A stretch of 51,213 nucleotides of DNA from CAYSDH01 sp964429805 (GTDB lineage Bacteria > Bacteroidota > Bacteroidia > Flavobacteriales_D > JABDKJ01), in NCBI GenBank assembly GCA_964429805.1, contig CAYSDH010000018.1, positions 1 through 51,213 on the forward strand. The letters run 5' to 3'. Positions 24,878 through 33,766 of this stretch are shown piece after piece; positions within the stretch are counted from its first letter, which is position 1, and each line of letters opens with the position of its first letter. The notes below the pieces were generated by a model that saw nothing but the letters and a program-made list of their open reading frames with translations, made no database searches and had not been told where the DNA came from. The position numbers and the translations under genes were made by a program.

Positions 24878-25903
24878 ATGAAAAGAATCTCAAAAGAGGA
24901 CATAGAGCTGATGGATCGCTTGACGCGAATCAACCTAATGAATTCCATCACAGGGTATAAACCGGCCAATCTGATTGGAAGTGCTGACAAGCAGGGGAGA
25001 ACCAATCTGGCCATCATCAGTTCGGTCATACACATGGGCTCGTCACCAGCCTTGATTGGATTTATTATGAGGCCGCCAAGTGTCAGTCGTCATACCTACG
25101 ACAATATCAAGGCCACCGGAGAGTATACCATCAATCATGTCCATGAGTACTTCATCGAAAAAGCGCACTATACTTCTGCCAAGTTTGCTAAAGATGAGTC
25201 CGAGTTTGATCACTGCGGACTAGAGGCGGATTATATCAACGGGCATTCTGCACCATTTGTAAAGCAAAGCAAAGTGAGACTAGCCATGCGCTTTGTCTCA
25301 GAAAAACCAATTGAAGAAAACGGCACCATACTCATCATAGGCGAGGTCAATGAAGTGCACTTTCCCGAAGATGCTCAATTAGAGACAGGAGACTTGGACT
25401 TGACAAAGATTAATGACGTCTGTATCTCAGGGCTCAATGCCTACCACGTGGTGTCTGAGCCTGTGCGTTTTCCTTATGCACGAAAGGAGCAGATGCCTGA
25501 TTTTTCAAAGACTAGACCAGACCAAGTGGTCTATGACGAAGAGACGGGAAAGTATAACGCCTCCTTGCTTCCTTATGCCACCAGCGTAAGCGGACCTTCG
25601 TTTAAGGCCAACGATCTTACCCTCTGGAAAAACAACTCTGCGGGTAAAGTCAGCGCGCATTTCAAAACTCGTTTTGAAGAAATCAAGGCAGAGTATAAAT
25701 CGATGGTTGACCAGTTCTCGTGGAATGAAATAGTCTACACGGCTAAATTTTCATTTGAACCCATAGTCGGTCAAGAATATCACCTCTATGAAAGAGAAAA
25801 TGGCGAGCGTTTTCTCAGTATGATTCCGCCAGAGAGTTGGAGTAAGCAGCACTTAGGCACTTTCGTTCTGAGCAGCGACAAGATGTGGATGAAGAACGCG
25901 TAG
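24878..25903 (+). CDS. Flavin reductase family protein (FMN-binding split barrel)
   Basis: The product of about 341 residues has an N-terminal flavin reductase-like split-barrel domain (about 15-190): INLMNSITGYKPANLIGSAD, TNLAIISSVIHMGSSPALIG, RPPSVSRHTYDNI and TGEYTINHV. A C-terminal extension of about 130 residues has no family I recognise. Members bind FMN and reduce flavins with NAD(P)H. The substrate is not visible. ATG 24878 is preferred because the product then begins MKRISKEDIELMDRL and the promoter lies just upstream. The SRPBCC gene follows in the same direction after 22 bp, so the two may be one unit. Confidence 0.82.
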   Translation: MKRISKEDIELMDRLTRINLMNSITGYKPANLIGSADKQGRTNLAIISSVIHMGSSPALIGFIMRPPSVSRHTYDNIKATGEYTINHVHEYFIEKAHYTSAKFAKDESEFDHCGLEADYINGHSAPFVKQSKVRLAMRFVSEKPIEENGTILIIGEVNEVHFPEDAQLETGDLDLTKINDVCISGLNAYHVVSEPVRFPYARKEQMPDFSKTRPDQVVYDEETGKYNASLLPYATSVSGPSFKANDLTLWKNNSAGKVSAHFKTRFEEIKAEYKSMVDQFSWNEIVYTAKFSFEPIVGQEYHLYERENGERFLSMIPPESWSKQHLGTFVLSSDKMWMKNA

Positions 25904-25925
25904 TCTTTTTCTATCTTTAAGCCTT

Positions 25926-26414
25926 ATGAAACCCTTTGAATGCACTGTCCGCATTGATTTACCTATTGATAAAGTGATTGCCTTGTGGTCTGACACAGAC
26001 AATTTGAAATTTTGGCAAGACGGATTTGTTGGGGTAGAGCAACTGAAAGGTCAAGAAGGAGAGTTAGGGGCACAAAAAAACATGACCTACAAAGTCATGG
26101 GCGGCAGAAAGGAAATCACCCTCTTAGAAACAGTCTTAGTCAGCGACTTACCCAGAGAGTTTAAGGGCTCTTATGTCGGAGAATCAATGACCAACACCAT
26201 GATAAGTTCCTTTGCAACAGACGGACGTTTTACCACTTGGACTTCGCGTGTGCATTACACTGAAATGAAAGGCTTTATGGTCAAACTAATGACGAGGTTG
26301 ATGCCAGGTATGTTTAAAAAGCAAGTCCAGAAATGGATGGATCAATTCAAAGTTTTTGCTGAAGCGGAAATGGCGATAGTGGAGCAGCCACTTGATACAG
26401 AAGCAGCGCTCTAA
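25926..26414 (+). CDS. SRPBCC (START-like) domain protein
   Basis: This 162-residue cytoplasmic protein has the SRPBCC pattern: an opening strand FECTVRIDLPIDKVIALWSD, FWQDGFVGVEQL, strands TYKVMGGRKEITLLETV and FTTWTSRVHYTEM, and a long C-terminal helix MPGMFKKQVQKWMDQFKVF. The fold makes a hydrophobic cavity for small lipid or aromatic ligands. The ligand here is unknown. Its stop overlaps the start of the next gene by one base (TAATG), so the two are coupled. Confidence 0.78.
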   Translation: MKPFECTVRIDLPIDKVIALWSDTDNLKFWQDGFVGVEQLKGQEGELGAQKNMTYKVMGGRKEITLLETVLVSDLPREFKGSYVGESMTNTMISSFATDGRFTTWTSRVHYTEMKGFMVKLMTRLMPGMFKKQVQKWMDQFKVFAEAEMAIVEQPLDTEAAL

Positions 26415-27409
26415 TGCGGATTCTTTCATACATACTCATTCTCGCATGCATAAGCTCATGCACCTCGCAGATAAAAGTGCCACCGGTGCCTATCCCTGCG
26501 TCTACTCCAGAATTAGAGCAAGAAGAGAAGACAACATGTGATGTAGCCGCCACTGGATATAAAGAGCGCACCTTCAAGTCGTCATATGAACGCTACAACG
26601 CCTCAGATGCGTTGCCATTATACTGTGCACCATCAACAGACTCTCCGCTTGCCGACACGCTTTATTCTATTACTCGGCTAGATGTATTAGAGCATGGTGA
26701 TGTGGACTCTGTGTCTTGGTGTAGAGTGAGGACTCATCGTTTTCCGCAGAAATCAGGATGGATAAAGACCGGTGATTTTTCTAAAAAAGTACTCAAGGTA
26801 AACTCCCGCACCACCTTCGTTGGGCGCGCCTTCCCAGCGCCAAACCAATATTACGATGGCTATGCAGAAATGTATAGCATAGTCAATGACAGGGTGAAAG
26901 ACACACTCGGATTTTCAAAGATTCATGGTGGAGATTTTCAGCTCTCATTTATCGAAAACCACTCGCTGAATAATGTCACTAAACTCCTGCGCTATGAGTC
27001 TCACCACATCGACAGCAAAGAGCATTATTATCAAGACATCGTGGCGTATATAGATGGGCGGTTTATTCCATTTATTTTCACCGACAAGTCTACAGGCCTT
27101 GGTACAGAAGCTGATACAGAAGAGTATACCATCTACTTGCCATACACCTTGTCTGATGGCGAGCTTATTTTAGCTCCAGTATTTGAGCACAGAGGCAGGC
27201 TGACTGAGCAGGAGATGATTGACAAGCAGTATCGTTTCACTAAAGATATCTCCATTCCGAAAGACCAGTGTATAATCAAGTTTTATGAGTCTGCCGATCA
27301 TAATGGTAAGCTAAAAGTGCGGTCTACAGAAGTGTTTCATTGGAACGGTAGTGACTTGGCGCGCATGTATGGCTCAGATTTCAACTTTCAAGAGACTGAG
27401 CTCAAATGA
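26414..27409 (+). CDS. Lipoprotein with SH3-like domain
   Basis: The 331-residue product has a lipoprotein signal with lipobox ISSC (Cys about 16) and a short proline-rich linker. A bacterial SH3-like region follows (about 60-125; ALPLYCAPSTDSPLADTLYS, WCRVRT, SGWIKTGDF), then a C-terminal domain of about 200 residues (FSKIHGGDFQLSFIENHS, IDGRFIPFIF) that I do not recognise. SH3-like domains in envelope proteins often bind peptidoglycan or peptides. Start and stop overlap with the SRPBCC gene by one base suggests joint expression, though the link between the two functions is unclear. Confidence 0.65.
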   Translation: MRILSYILILACISSCTSQIKVPPVPIPASTPELEQEEKTTCDVAATGYKERTFKSSYERYNASDALPLYCAPSTDSPLADTLYSITRLDVLEHGDVDSVSWCRVRTHRFPQKSGWIKTGDFSKKVLKVNSRTTFVGRAFPAPNQYYDGYAEMYSIVNDRVKDTLGFSKIHGGDFQLSFIENHSLNNVTKLLRYESHHIDSKEHYYQDIVAYIDGRFIPFIFTDKSTGLGTEADTEEYTIYLPYTLSDGELILAPVFEHRGRLTEQEMIDKQYRFTKDISIPKDQCIIKFYESADHNGKLKVRSTEVFHWNGSDLARMYGSDFNFQETELK

Positions 27410-27500
27410 TGGGTCATATTGAATTCCTATTTCAGCATGTCCTGCCACATGATAATAAGTATCTCTATCTTGCGTTCCAATTGAGCGACACGCACAATAG

Positions 27501-28547
27501 ATGAAACGCCTTCTAACTCTCCTCCTCTTATCGGCACTAGTAACGAGTGCACATGCCCAACTTGGTGGGCAGTCATCATACCTGTTTACCACATTGCCTA
27601 ATTCTGCACGAGTAGCCTCACTAGGAGGTAAGTTTATCTCTGTGGCAGATGGCGACCTCAATTTGGCTTATGCCAATCCAGCACTTCTTGATTCCTTAGA
27701 TGCGCGTCAGTTGGCCTTAAACTACAACAGCCTTTTTGCAGATGCCTCTAATGGTTTTGTGTCCTATGCCGTGCACCGCAGTGAACTTGACATGACATTT
27801 GCAGCCACACTTCAGTATCTGTCATACGGCCAATTTGAAGAGCGCGATGAGTTCAATCAAGAGCTTGGAGAATTTAATGCAGGAGAGTATCTACTCAACC
27901 TTGGAGCCGGCCGTCAGATAGACTCGCTTTTTAGCCTAGGTGCAAATTTAAAAATGGTCTACTCCAGCCTCGCCAATGTCACCTCGTCAGCGCTGGCAGT
28001 TGATGTAGGCGGACACTACACATCGAGAAACAAAGATTTTACCATGGGGCTAGTCATTCGCAATGCAGGCTTCCAGCTAGGCTCGTATACAGAAACGTCT
28101 ACAGAGTCGCTTCCCTTCGGCATTGACTTGGGTATGAGCAAGCGACTTAGAAATTCTCCACTGCGACTTACCCTAACTCTAGAAGATTTGCAGACATGGG
28201 ACCTTACCTATGTGGACCCTGCAGATGTAGGTCAAGTTGATCCACTGACAGGAGAAGTCATTGAGATACAAGACCCAACCGTAGCAGATAAAATTTTGCT
28301 TCATACCAATGCGGGCATGGAGTTTATGCTTGGTGAAAATTTTCATATCAGACTGGGTTATGACTACAGAAGAAGACAAGAGCTTGCCTTAAACGAGCGC
28401 CCAGGAATGGCCGGGATTTCTTGGGGGCTTGGAATGAAAATTTCCAAACTCTACCTCAATTATGGCAAGGCGCGCTATAATCAGGCTGGAGCAACCAATC
28501 ACCTGAGCCTCACGCTCAAGTTTGCTGACTTTAACAAGTCTTCTTAA
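27501..28547 (+). CDS. porQ: Type IX secretion system protein PorQ
   Basis: This 348-residue outer-membrane beta-barrel has a signal peptide (TLLLLSALVTSAHAQ) and the PorQ N-terminal signature LGGQSSYLFTTLPNSARVAS, then LGGKFISVADGDLNLAYANP. Repeating amphipathic strands run to the C-terminus (NHLSLTLKFADF). PorQ belongs to the T9SS attachment machinery at the outer membrane in Porphyromonas gingivalis and is conserved in gliding Bacteroidota. It fits the four T9SS cargo proteins in this window (MbnP-like, HmuY-like, lectin, frameshifted protein). It is a single gene between the lipoprotein and trxB. Confidence 0.85.
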   Translation: MKRLLTLLLLSALVTSAHAQLGGQSSYLFTTLPNSARVASLGGKFISVADGDLNLAYANPALLDSLDARQLALNYNSLFADASNGFVSYAVHRSELDMTFAATLQYLSYGQFEERDEFNQELGEFNAGEYLLNLGAGRQIDSLFSLGANLKMVYSSLANVTSSALAVDVGGHYTSRNKDFTMGLVIRNAGFQLGSYTETSTESLPFGIDLGMSKRLRNSPLRLTLTLEDLQTWDLTYVDPADVGQVDPLTGEVIEIQDPTVADKILLHTNAGMEFMLGENFHIRLGYDYRRRQELALNERPGMAGISWGLGMKISKLYLNYGKARYNQAGATNHLSLTLKFADFNKSS

Positions 28548-28598
28548 AAATTGGATTCATAAGGATTTTCCTATGCTGTCTTTCCACTAGCTTCTTCA

Positions 28599-28606
28599 TA
28601 CATTTG
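28599..28606 (+). promoter_or_regulatory. trxB promoter (-7 element)
   Basis: TACATTTG matches TAnnTTTG. ATG 28627 follows about 20 bases later, giving a leader of about 14 bases. Confidence 0.5.
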
Positions 28607-28626
28607 ACATCCTTAAACAAGTGATA

Positions 28627-29577
28627 ATGGAGATAAAAGAACACATCAAGTGCCTAATTATAGGTTCAGGTCCTGCGGGATATACAGCAGCAATCTATGC
28701 AGCTAGAGCAGATATGAAACCTGTTATGTACATGGGTATGCAGCCTGGTGGTCAATTGACGGAAACGACTGAAGTAGATAATTTTCCTGGTTATCCTGAG
28801 GGAGTGACAGGTCCAGACATGATGGAGCACTTGAAAGCCCAAGCCGAGCGATTTGACACGGACGTCAGATTTGGTTGGATTTCTAATGTAGATTTCACAG
28901 GCCCAGTGCACAAAGTTCAGATTGACGACAAGGATTGGATATCAGCAGACTCAGTCATTATCTCCACAGGTGCATCCGCCAAGTGGCTTGGACTTGAGTC
29001 AGAAATCAGACTGAGAGATATAGGAGGAGGAGTGTCTGCCTGTGCCGTCTGTGATGGATTCTTTTATAAAGGACAAGATGTCGCCATTGTAGGTGCTGGA
29101 GATACGGCCGCAGAAGAAGCTTCTTACCTCGCCAAGCTATGTAGAAAAGTTTACATGCTAGTACGTAGAGACGAGATGAGAGCCTCTAAAGCCATGCAAC
29201 ATAGAGTAATGAATATGGACAACATCGAGATTCTGTTTAATCATGAGACTGTCGAAGTGCTCGGAGCAGAAGGTGTGGAAGGCGTAAAGGTTGTCAATAA
29301 CAAGACTCAAGAAGAAAGCACGTTAGACATTACAGGATTCTTTGTTGCCATTGGTCACAAACCAAATACAGACGTGTTTAAAGAGTACATCAATCTAGAT
29401 GAGCAAGGCTACATAAAGTATGAAGAGCCAGGTACATCAAGAACCAATGTAGAAGGAGTATTTGTGAGTGGTGATGCAGCAGACAAGATGTATCGTCAGG
29501 CAGTTACTGCTGCAGGTACTGGTTGTATGGCCGCATTAGACGCTGAGCGCTACTTGGCCAATAAAGGAATACACTGA
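28627..29577 (+). CDS. trxB: Thioredoxin reductase (NADPH)
   Basis: The 316-residue flavoprotein reduces thioredoxin with NADPH in the cytoplasm. It shows the FAD-binding GSGPAGYTAAIYAARA, the redox-active pair C139-AV-C142 within SACAVCDGFF, the NADPH-binding GAGDTAAEEA, and the C-terminal FAD motif VFVSGDAADKMYRQAVTAAG. ATG 28627 is preferred to GTG 28621 on codon type. Length matches the usual bacterial enzyme. It converges on the trkH gene without a gap, and no clear terminator lies between them. Confidence 0.95.
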   Translation: MEIKEHIKCLIIGSGPAGYTAAIYAARADMKPVMYMGMQPGGQLTETTEVDNFPGYPEGVTGPDMMEHLKAQAERFDTDVRFGWISNVDFTGPVHKVQIDDKDWISADSVIISTGASAKWLGLESEIRLRDIGGGVSACAVCDGFFYKGQDVAIVGAGDTAAEEASYLAKLCRKVYMLVRRDEMRASKAMQHRVMNMDNIEILFNHETVEVLGAEGVEGVKVVNNKTQEESTLDITGFFVAIGHKPNTDVFKEYINLDEQGYIKYEEPGTSRTNVEGVFVSGDAADKMYRQAVTAAGTGCMAALDAERYLANKGIH

Positions 29578-31032
29578 TTAGTTCATCTTCCAGAACACTG
29601 GAGAGAATAGAAGTAAGACGGTAAAGATTTCCAATCTTCCTATAAGCATGAGGAAGGCAAGTAGCCACTTGCCTGCATCGGGTATGAAATTAAAGTTGAA
29701 GGCTGGGCCTACTTCAGAGATTCCAGGTCCGACATTGCCCAGTGATGTAGCCACGGCACCTATAGCCGTGTCAAATCCTATTCCCATAGCAGACAGTGCT
29801 ATGGATGAGATGGCAAATATGATGATATAGGAAATAATAAATCCGAGTACCGTTCCTTTCAGACCATCAGGCAAGATTTTGCCGTTTATTTTAAGTGGAA
29901 TGACGGCATTAGGGTGCATCTGTCTTTTAAGTTCAGTGCGGCCTATCTTAAATAAAATCAGGTGTCTCACCATTTTTACTCCACCAGAAGTAGATCCGGC
30001 ACTTCCCCCGGCAAACAACAGTAGGAAGAAAAACATGGTAAGACCAGAGCCCCAAGTGGTGTAGTCAGCCGTGCAAAATCCGGTTGTTGAAATCATAGAA
30101 ATCACCTGAAACAGAGAGTGCCTAAAATTCTCTTCGATATGCCCGCCAGAGCGCACTGTGAGCGCAATTGTCACAAGCAGCACAAATGTTATGACTATGC
30201 CCGCATAAAATCTGAACTCTCCATTCTTTCTGAGCTTGCTCCATTGCAATCTGGTCAAGAAGTAGATCAGTATAAAGTTCATTCCTCCTAAAAACATAAA
30301 GATGCTCACCACGTATTCAATAAACGCACTGTTATAATGAGCGATACTGGCCTGCTTAGTAGAGAATCCACCTGTGCTGACCGTAGTGAGGGCGTGGTTA
30401 AGCGAGTCGAAAAAACTCATGCCTCCCACTCTCAAAAGGAGCATTTCCACCAGCGTCAATCCGATGTATAAGAGCCAGAGTCTGCGTGCCGTGTCCGTTA
30501 TCCGCGGACTTATCTTATCGGGGCTGAGTCCTGGAGCCTCGGCAGCGAAAAGCTGCACACTACCTATTCCTAGTATGGGTAATACCGCCACAGCAAGCAC
30601 TATGATTCCCATACCGCCAATCCACTGAGTGAGACTTCGCCAGAGCAAGATGCTGTTTGGCAATGACTCAATATCATCGAGTATACTTGCACCGGTAGTT
30701 GTAAACCCAGACATCGTCTCAAAGAATGCGTTGCTGAAGTTGTCAATCGTACCAGTCAAAAGATAGGGGAGAGTGCCAAAGAGAGCCATCGTGAACCAGC
30801 CTGCTACAACTACAAACAGCCCTTCTCTCTTCTTCAGGTTTTTTCCTTCCGCTTTTCGTGTGGCTAAAAACATGCTCGTGCCAATGACGAGAAGTATGCC
30901 AGATGAGACTAGGAGTTCTGAGATTAAGTGCTCGTCATAAAACAAAGCCGCTAGCACGGTTAAGAGCATAAACGCACCATTAAACAGCACGAGTATACTC
31001 AAGAACTTTATAGAGATACGGTAGTTGAGCAC
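29578..31032 (-). CDS. trkH: TrkH-family potassium channel/transporter subunit
   Basis: The 484-residue integral membrane protein has about ten hydrophobic segments and the K+ selectivity-filter repeats of the SKT family (TMSGFTTTGASIL, TTVSTGGFSTKQ, MISTTGFCTADY, SLGNVGPGISEVG). It moves K+ into the cell together with the regulatory subunit TrkA encoded just upstream. The start is GTG 31032, overlapping the TrkA stop by one base (TAGTG on the minus strand), so it is translated by coupling. An ATG start is not available at this point. Confidence 0.92.
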   Translation of the reverse strand: MLNYRISIKFLSILVLFNGAFMLLTVLAALFYDEHLISELLVSSGILLVIGTSMFLATRKAEGKNLKKREGLFVVVAGWFTMALFGTLPYLLTGTIDNFSNAFFETMSGFTTTGASILDDIESLPNSILLWRSLTQWIGGMGIIVLAVAVLPILGIGSVQLFAAEAPGLSPDKISPRITDTARRLWLLYIGLTLVEMLLLRVGGMSFFDSLNHALTTVSTGGFSTKQASIAHYNSAFIEYVVSIFMFLGGMNFILIYFLTRLQWSKLRKNGEFRFYAGIVITFVLLVTIALTVRSGGHIEENFRHSLFQVISMISTTGFCTADYTTWGSGLTMFFFLLLFAGGSAGSTSGGVKMVRHLILFKIGRTELKRQMHPNAVIPLKINGKILPDGLKGTVLGFIISYIIIFAISSIALSAMGIGFDTAIGAVATSLGNVGPGISEVGPAFNFNFIPDAGKWLLAFLMLIGRLEIFTVLLLFSPVFWKMN

Positions 31033-32372
31033 TAAACGAAGAATTTTTCAACCAAGTTGATAGACTCCGGCTTGGCCAACACAACTACATGGTCTCCCTC
31101 CGCAAACAAAAAATCACTTGTGGGCATAAGCGCTTCACCATTGCGGCTGATTCCACCTATGATTGCTCCTTTGGGGAACTTTAATTTACGTAGACTCTTA
31201 TGACAGATTTTGTCTTGCGGCTTTACTTCAAACTCAAGCACTTCGCAGTCTGCACCGTGCAGGCTGGTCATTTCTATCACGTCACCTTTTCTAATGTCTC
31301 TAAAAATAAAATTTGCCGCAATCAGTCTTTTGTTGATCATGGTGTCTACTCCAACACTCTGAGAAATCGGTATAAAGTCGATGTTTTCTACCAGCGCAAT
31401 GGTCCGCTTCACCCCATGATTCTTAGCCATTAGGCAAGAAATAATGTTTGTTTCAGAATTGTCTGTCACAGAAATCACGGCATCCATTTCGTCCAAATCT
31501 TCTTCTTCAAGCAGACTGATGTCATGCTCATCTCCATGTATAACCAGCACATCTGGGAAGTCTGCTGCAATCTCAAGACACTTCTTTTTGTCAGGTTCTA
31601 TCAGCTTCACATTGTACTTTTTGTGAAGCAACCTAGCCGCGTGATAACCCACTTTTGAGCCACCAAGTATCATAATGTTCTTGATGTCAAACGGCTTTTC
31701 GCTTGTGAAATCAAGTACTGTTTTTGACCCTTCGTTAATCGTGATGAAGTAGGCATTGTCGTTCTCTTCAAAGCGAATGTCCTCATTAGGAATCAGCGTT
31801 TCGTTCTTACGCAGTATTGCTACGTTTTTGATGCAGTTTCCCTCATTTCCTGAGCAAACTTCAGACATAGTCTTGTTTAGCAAAGGAGAGTTTCTATCCA
31901 CGCGAATTCCCATCAGAGAGAGGGCGCCATTTTCAAAAGTATAGAGGTCGGTAAATGCAGATTGACGTATCAGTCGCTTTATTTCCTTGGCAGCTAGCGT
32001 TTCTGGAAGAATGACTTCATCAATCCCAATACGATTGATAAACGAGTCTTTACGCGCCATCAAAAACTCCGGATTTGATACTCTAACAACAGTCTTTTTA
32101 GCTCCAAGCTGCTTGGCAATCACCGCGGTGGTAAAGTTGACTTCTTCTGATGAGGTGACGGCTATAAAGAGATCGGCTTTCTCAATTTCAGCTTCTTTCA
32201 AGGTCTCAAAAGAGGTGCAGCTGCCGTGCATGGTGTGCACGTCTAAATGTTTACTGATGTAGTCTAGCTTTTCTCCGTCTGTATCAATGATGGTGGCACG
32301 GTGACTTTCCAGAGCAAGCAGTTTTGCTAAGTGAAACCCGACATCTCCAGCTCCTGCAATCACTATTCTCAT
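31032..32372 (-). CDS. trkA: Trk system potassium uptake protein TrkA
   Basis: The 446-residue cytoplasmic gating subunit has two tandem RCK modules. The first opens with the dinucleotide-binding IAGAGDVGFHLAKLL and the second, at about residue 230, with ILGGSKVGYHAARLL. Each is followed by an RCK-C domain (NENDNAYFITI near 210; FLFAEGDHVVVLAKPES at the end). It binds NAD(H) or ATP and controls TrkH. The gene pair is in the usual order trkA-trkH with one base overlap. Confidence 0.93.
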   Translation of the reverse strand: MRIVIAGAGDVGFHLAKLLALESHRATIIDTDGEKLDYISKHLDVHTMHGSCTSFETLKEAEIEKADLFIAVTSSEEVNFTTAVIAKQLGAKKTVVRVSNPEFLMARKDSFINRIGIDEVILPETLAAKEIKRLIRQSAFTDLYTFENGALSLMGIRVDRNSPLLNKTMSEVCSGNEGNCIKNVAILRKNETLIPNEDIRFEENDNAYFITINEGSKTVLDFTSEKPFDIKNIMILGGSKVGYHAARLLHKKYNVKLIEPDKKKCLEIAADFPDVLVIHGDEHDISLLEEEDLDEMDAVISVTDNSETNIISCLMAKNHGVKRTIALVENIDFIPISQSVGVDTMINKRLIAANFIFRDIRKGDVIEMTSLHGADCEVLEFEVKPQDKICHKSLRKLKFPKGAIIGGISRNGEALMPTSDFLFAEGDHVVVLAKPESINLVEKFFV

Positions 32373-32398
32373 ATGCCTTGTTGAATCATTAGTCGTAA

Positions 32399-32406
32399 CA
32401 AAATTA
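32399..32406 (-). promoter_or_regulatory. trkA-trkH promoter (-7 element)
   Basis: On the minus strand TAATTTTG matches TAnnTTTG, about 26 bases before ATG 32372. No -33 element is obvious. Confidence 0.5.
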
Positions 32407-32439
32407 AGCCCTTTTAGTCGTTTTGTCAGGTCTGAAGCC

Positions 32440-33666
32440 TCATTCTCCTATTATTACTTGCTCTATCAGGTCTTCTCCAAAACTATATGGTATCCTAGCC
32501 AGCCCATCAATTGGTTTACTGATAATCAAATGCGCCCTTTTTCCTTTAGAAATAGAGCCAAGTTCATGTTGTAATTCCATAGCGGCAGCACCGTTAATGG
32601 TCATAGCATTAAGTGCCTCATGAGGTGTCAGCCCCATTTTAATACAGGCCAGGCTGAATACGAAGTTCATGTTGCCAGAAGGCGTGCTCCCGGGATTAAA
32701 ATCAGTCGCCAAGGCAATGGCGATATCACGTTTAATCATCTCTTTAACAGGCGTATAAGGTATGCCTAAAAAGAATGAGCAGGAGGGAAGTGCGGTGGCA
32801 ATCGTCTGACTTCCTTCCAGTAAGTTAAAGTCCTCGGCTGCCATCTCTTCCAAGTGGTCTACGCTCACAGCATGATGCTTTAAACCAACCTTGACACCGC
32901 CAATCGAAGTAAATTGGTTGACATGAATTTTAGGCTTGAGCCCATGAGCCGCTCCGGCCGTGAGAATGCGGTCCGTTTCATCGACTGTGAAGTAGTTAGT
33001 CTCGCAAAACACATCAATGTAATCGGCCAGTTTTTCATCGGCCACCTGAGGAATCATCTCGCTGATAATGAGTGAGATGTAGTCTTCTCGCTTGTCTTTA
33101 TATACTGCCGGTATGGCATGTGCCCCGAGAAAAGTCGACTTAATCATGACCGGGCTGGCCGCGGCAAGTCGCTTCGCCACTCTCAGCATTTTGAGTTCCG
33201 ACTCGACACTCAGACCATAACCACTTTTTATCTCCAAGGCCCCAGTTCCTTTTTTCACAAGACCTGCAAGTCTTTCTTGAGCATGAGCAAAGAGTTCATC
33301 CTCAGGCATTTCTCTGAGTTTGCGCGCAGAATTTAGAATGCCACCTCCTTTAGCAGCAATTTCCTGATAAGTCAGACCATGGATGCGGTCTACAAATTCC
33401 TGTTCTCTCGTGGCGGCATATACCAGATGACTATGAGAGTCGCAGTATGCCGGAAATACAAGTCGGCCTGTGGCGTCTATGTGTTCCACCGATTGGTCTA
33501 AAGTGGGGCAGTCAGACATGGCGCCAAAATCTTCTATGCGCCCATTTTTCAGATGAATCCAGGCATCCGATATAGACGGTAACTCCTTAATTTCTGAACC
33601 TCGCAGCGCTGAATGGCCTTGCCTCACTTGAAGCAGCTCTTTGATATGAATGATGATTTTTTCCAT
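32440..33666 (-). CDS. hutI: Imidazolonepropionase
   Basis: The 408-residue amidohydrolase hydrolyses imidazolone-5-propionate to formiminoglutamate in histidine breakdown. It shows the metal-binding DSHSHLVYAATREQEF, then GGGILNSARKLR, KSGYGLSVESELKMLRV, and the HVNQF and DHLEEM histidine motifs. ALATDFNPGSTPSGNM lies near the end. Length matches HutI. No other hut gene is in this window, so the pathway must be completed elsewhere. ATG 33666 is preferred to 33672 on protein similarity; both are in frame. Confidence 0.93.
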   Translation of the reverse strand: MEKIIIHIKELLQVRQGHSALRGSEIKELPSISDAWIHLKNGRIEDFGAMSDCPTLDQSVEHIDATGRLVFPAYCDSHSHLVYAATREQEFVDRIHGLTYQEIAAKGGGILNSARKLREMPEDELFAHAQERLAGLVKKGTGALEIKSGYGLSVESELKMLRVAKRLAAASPVMIKSTFLGAHAIPAVYKDKREDYISLIISEMIPQVADEKLADYIDVFCETNYFTVDETDRILTAGAAHGLKPKIHVNQFTSIGGVKVGLKHHAVSVDHLEEMAAEDFNLLEGSQTIATALPSCSFFLGIPYTPVKEMIKRDIAIALATDFNPGSTPSGNMNFVFSLACIKMGLTPHEALNAMTINGAAAMELQHELGSISKGKRAHLIISKPIDGLARIPYSFGEDLIEQVIIGE

Positions 33667-33754
33667 CGCCATGAATGTACGCTGATTATCATTTGGTCTG
33701 TGTCTCGTTTGGGCATGAATTCAGTCATATTCTGCTTCATCTCATCAAGCTTCC

Positions 33755-33762
33755 TACCTTTG
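33755..33762 (+). promoter_or_regulatory. aroC promoter (-7 element) with almost no leader
   Basis: TACCTTTG matches TAnnTTTG and ends four bases before ATG 33767, so the transcript would begin at or inside the start codon. This suggests leaderless translation of aroC, or a longer transcript from an unseen promoter. Confidence 0.45.
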
Positions 33763-33766
33763 TGCC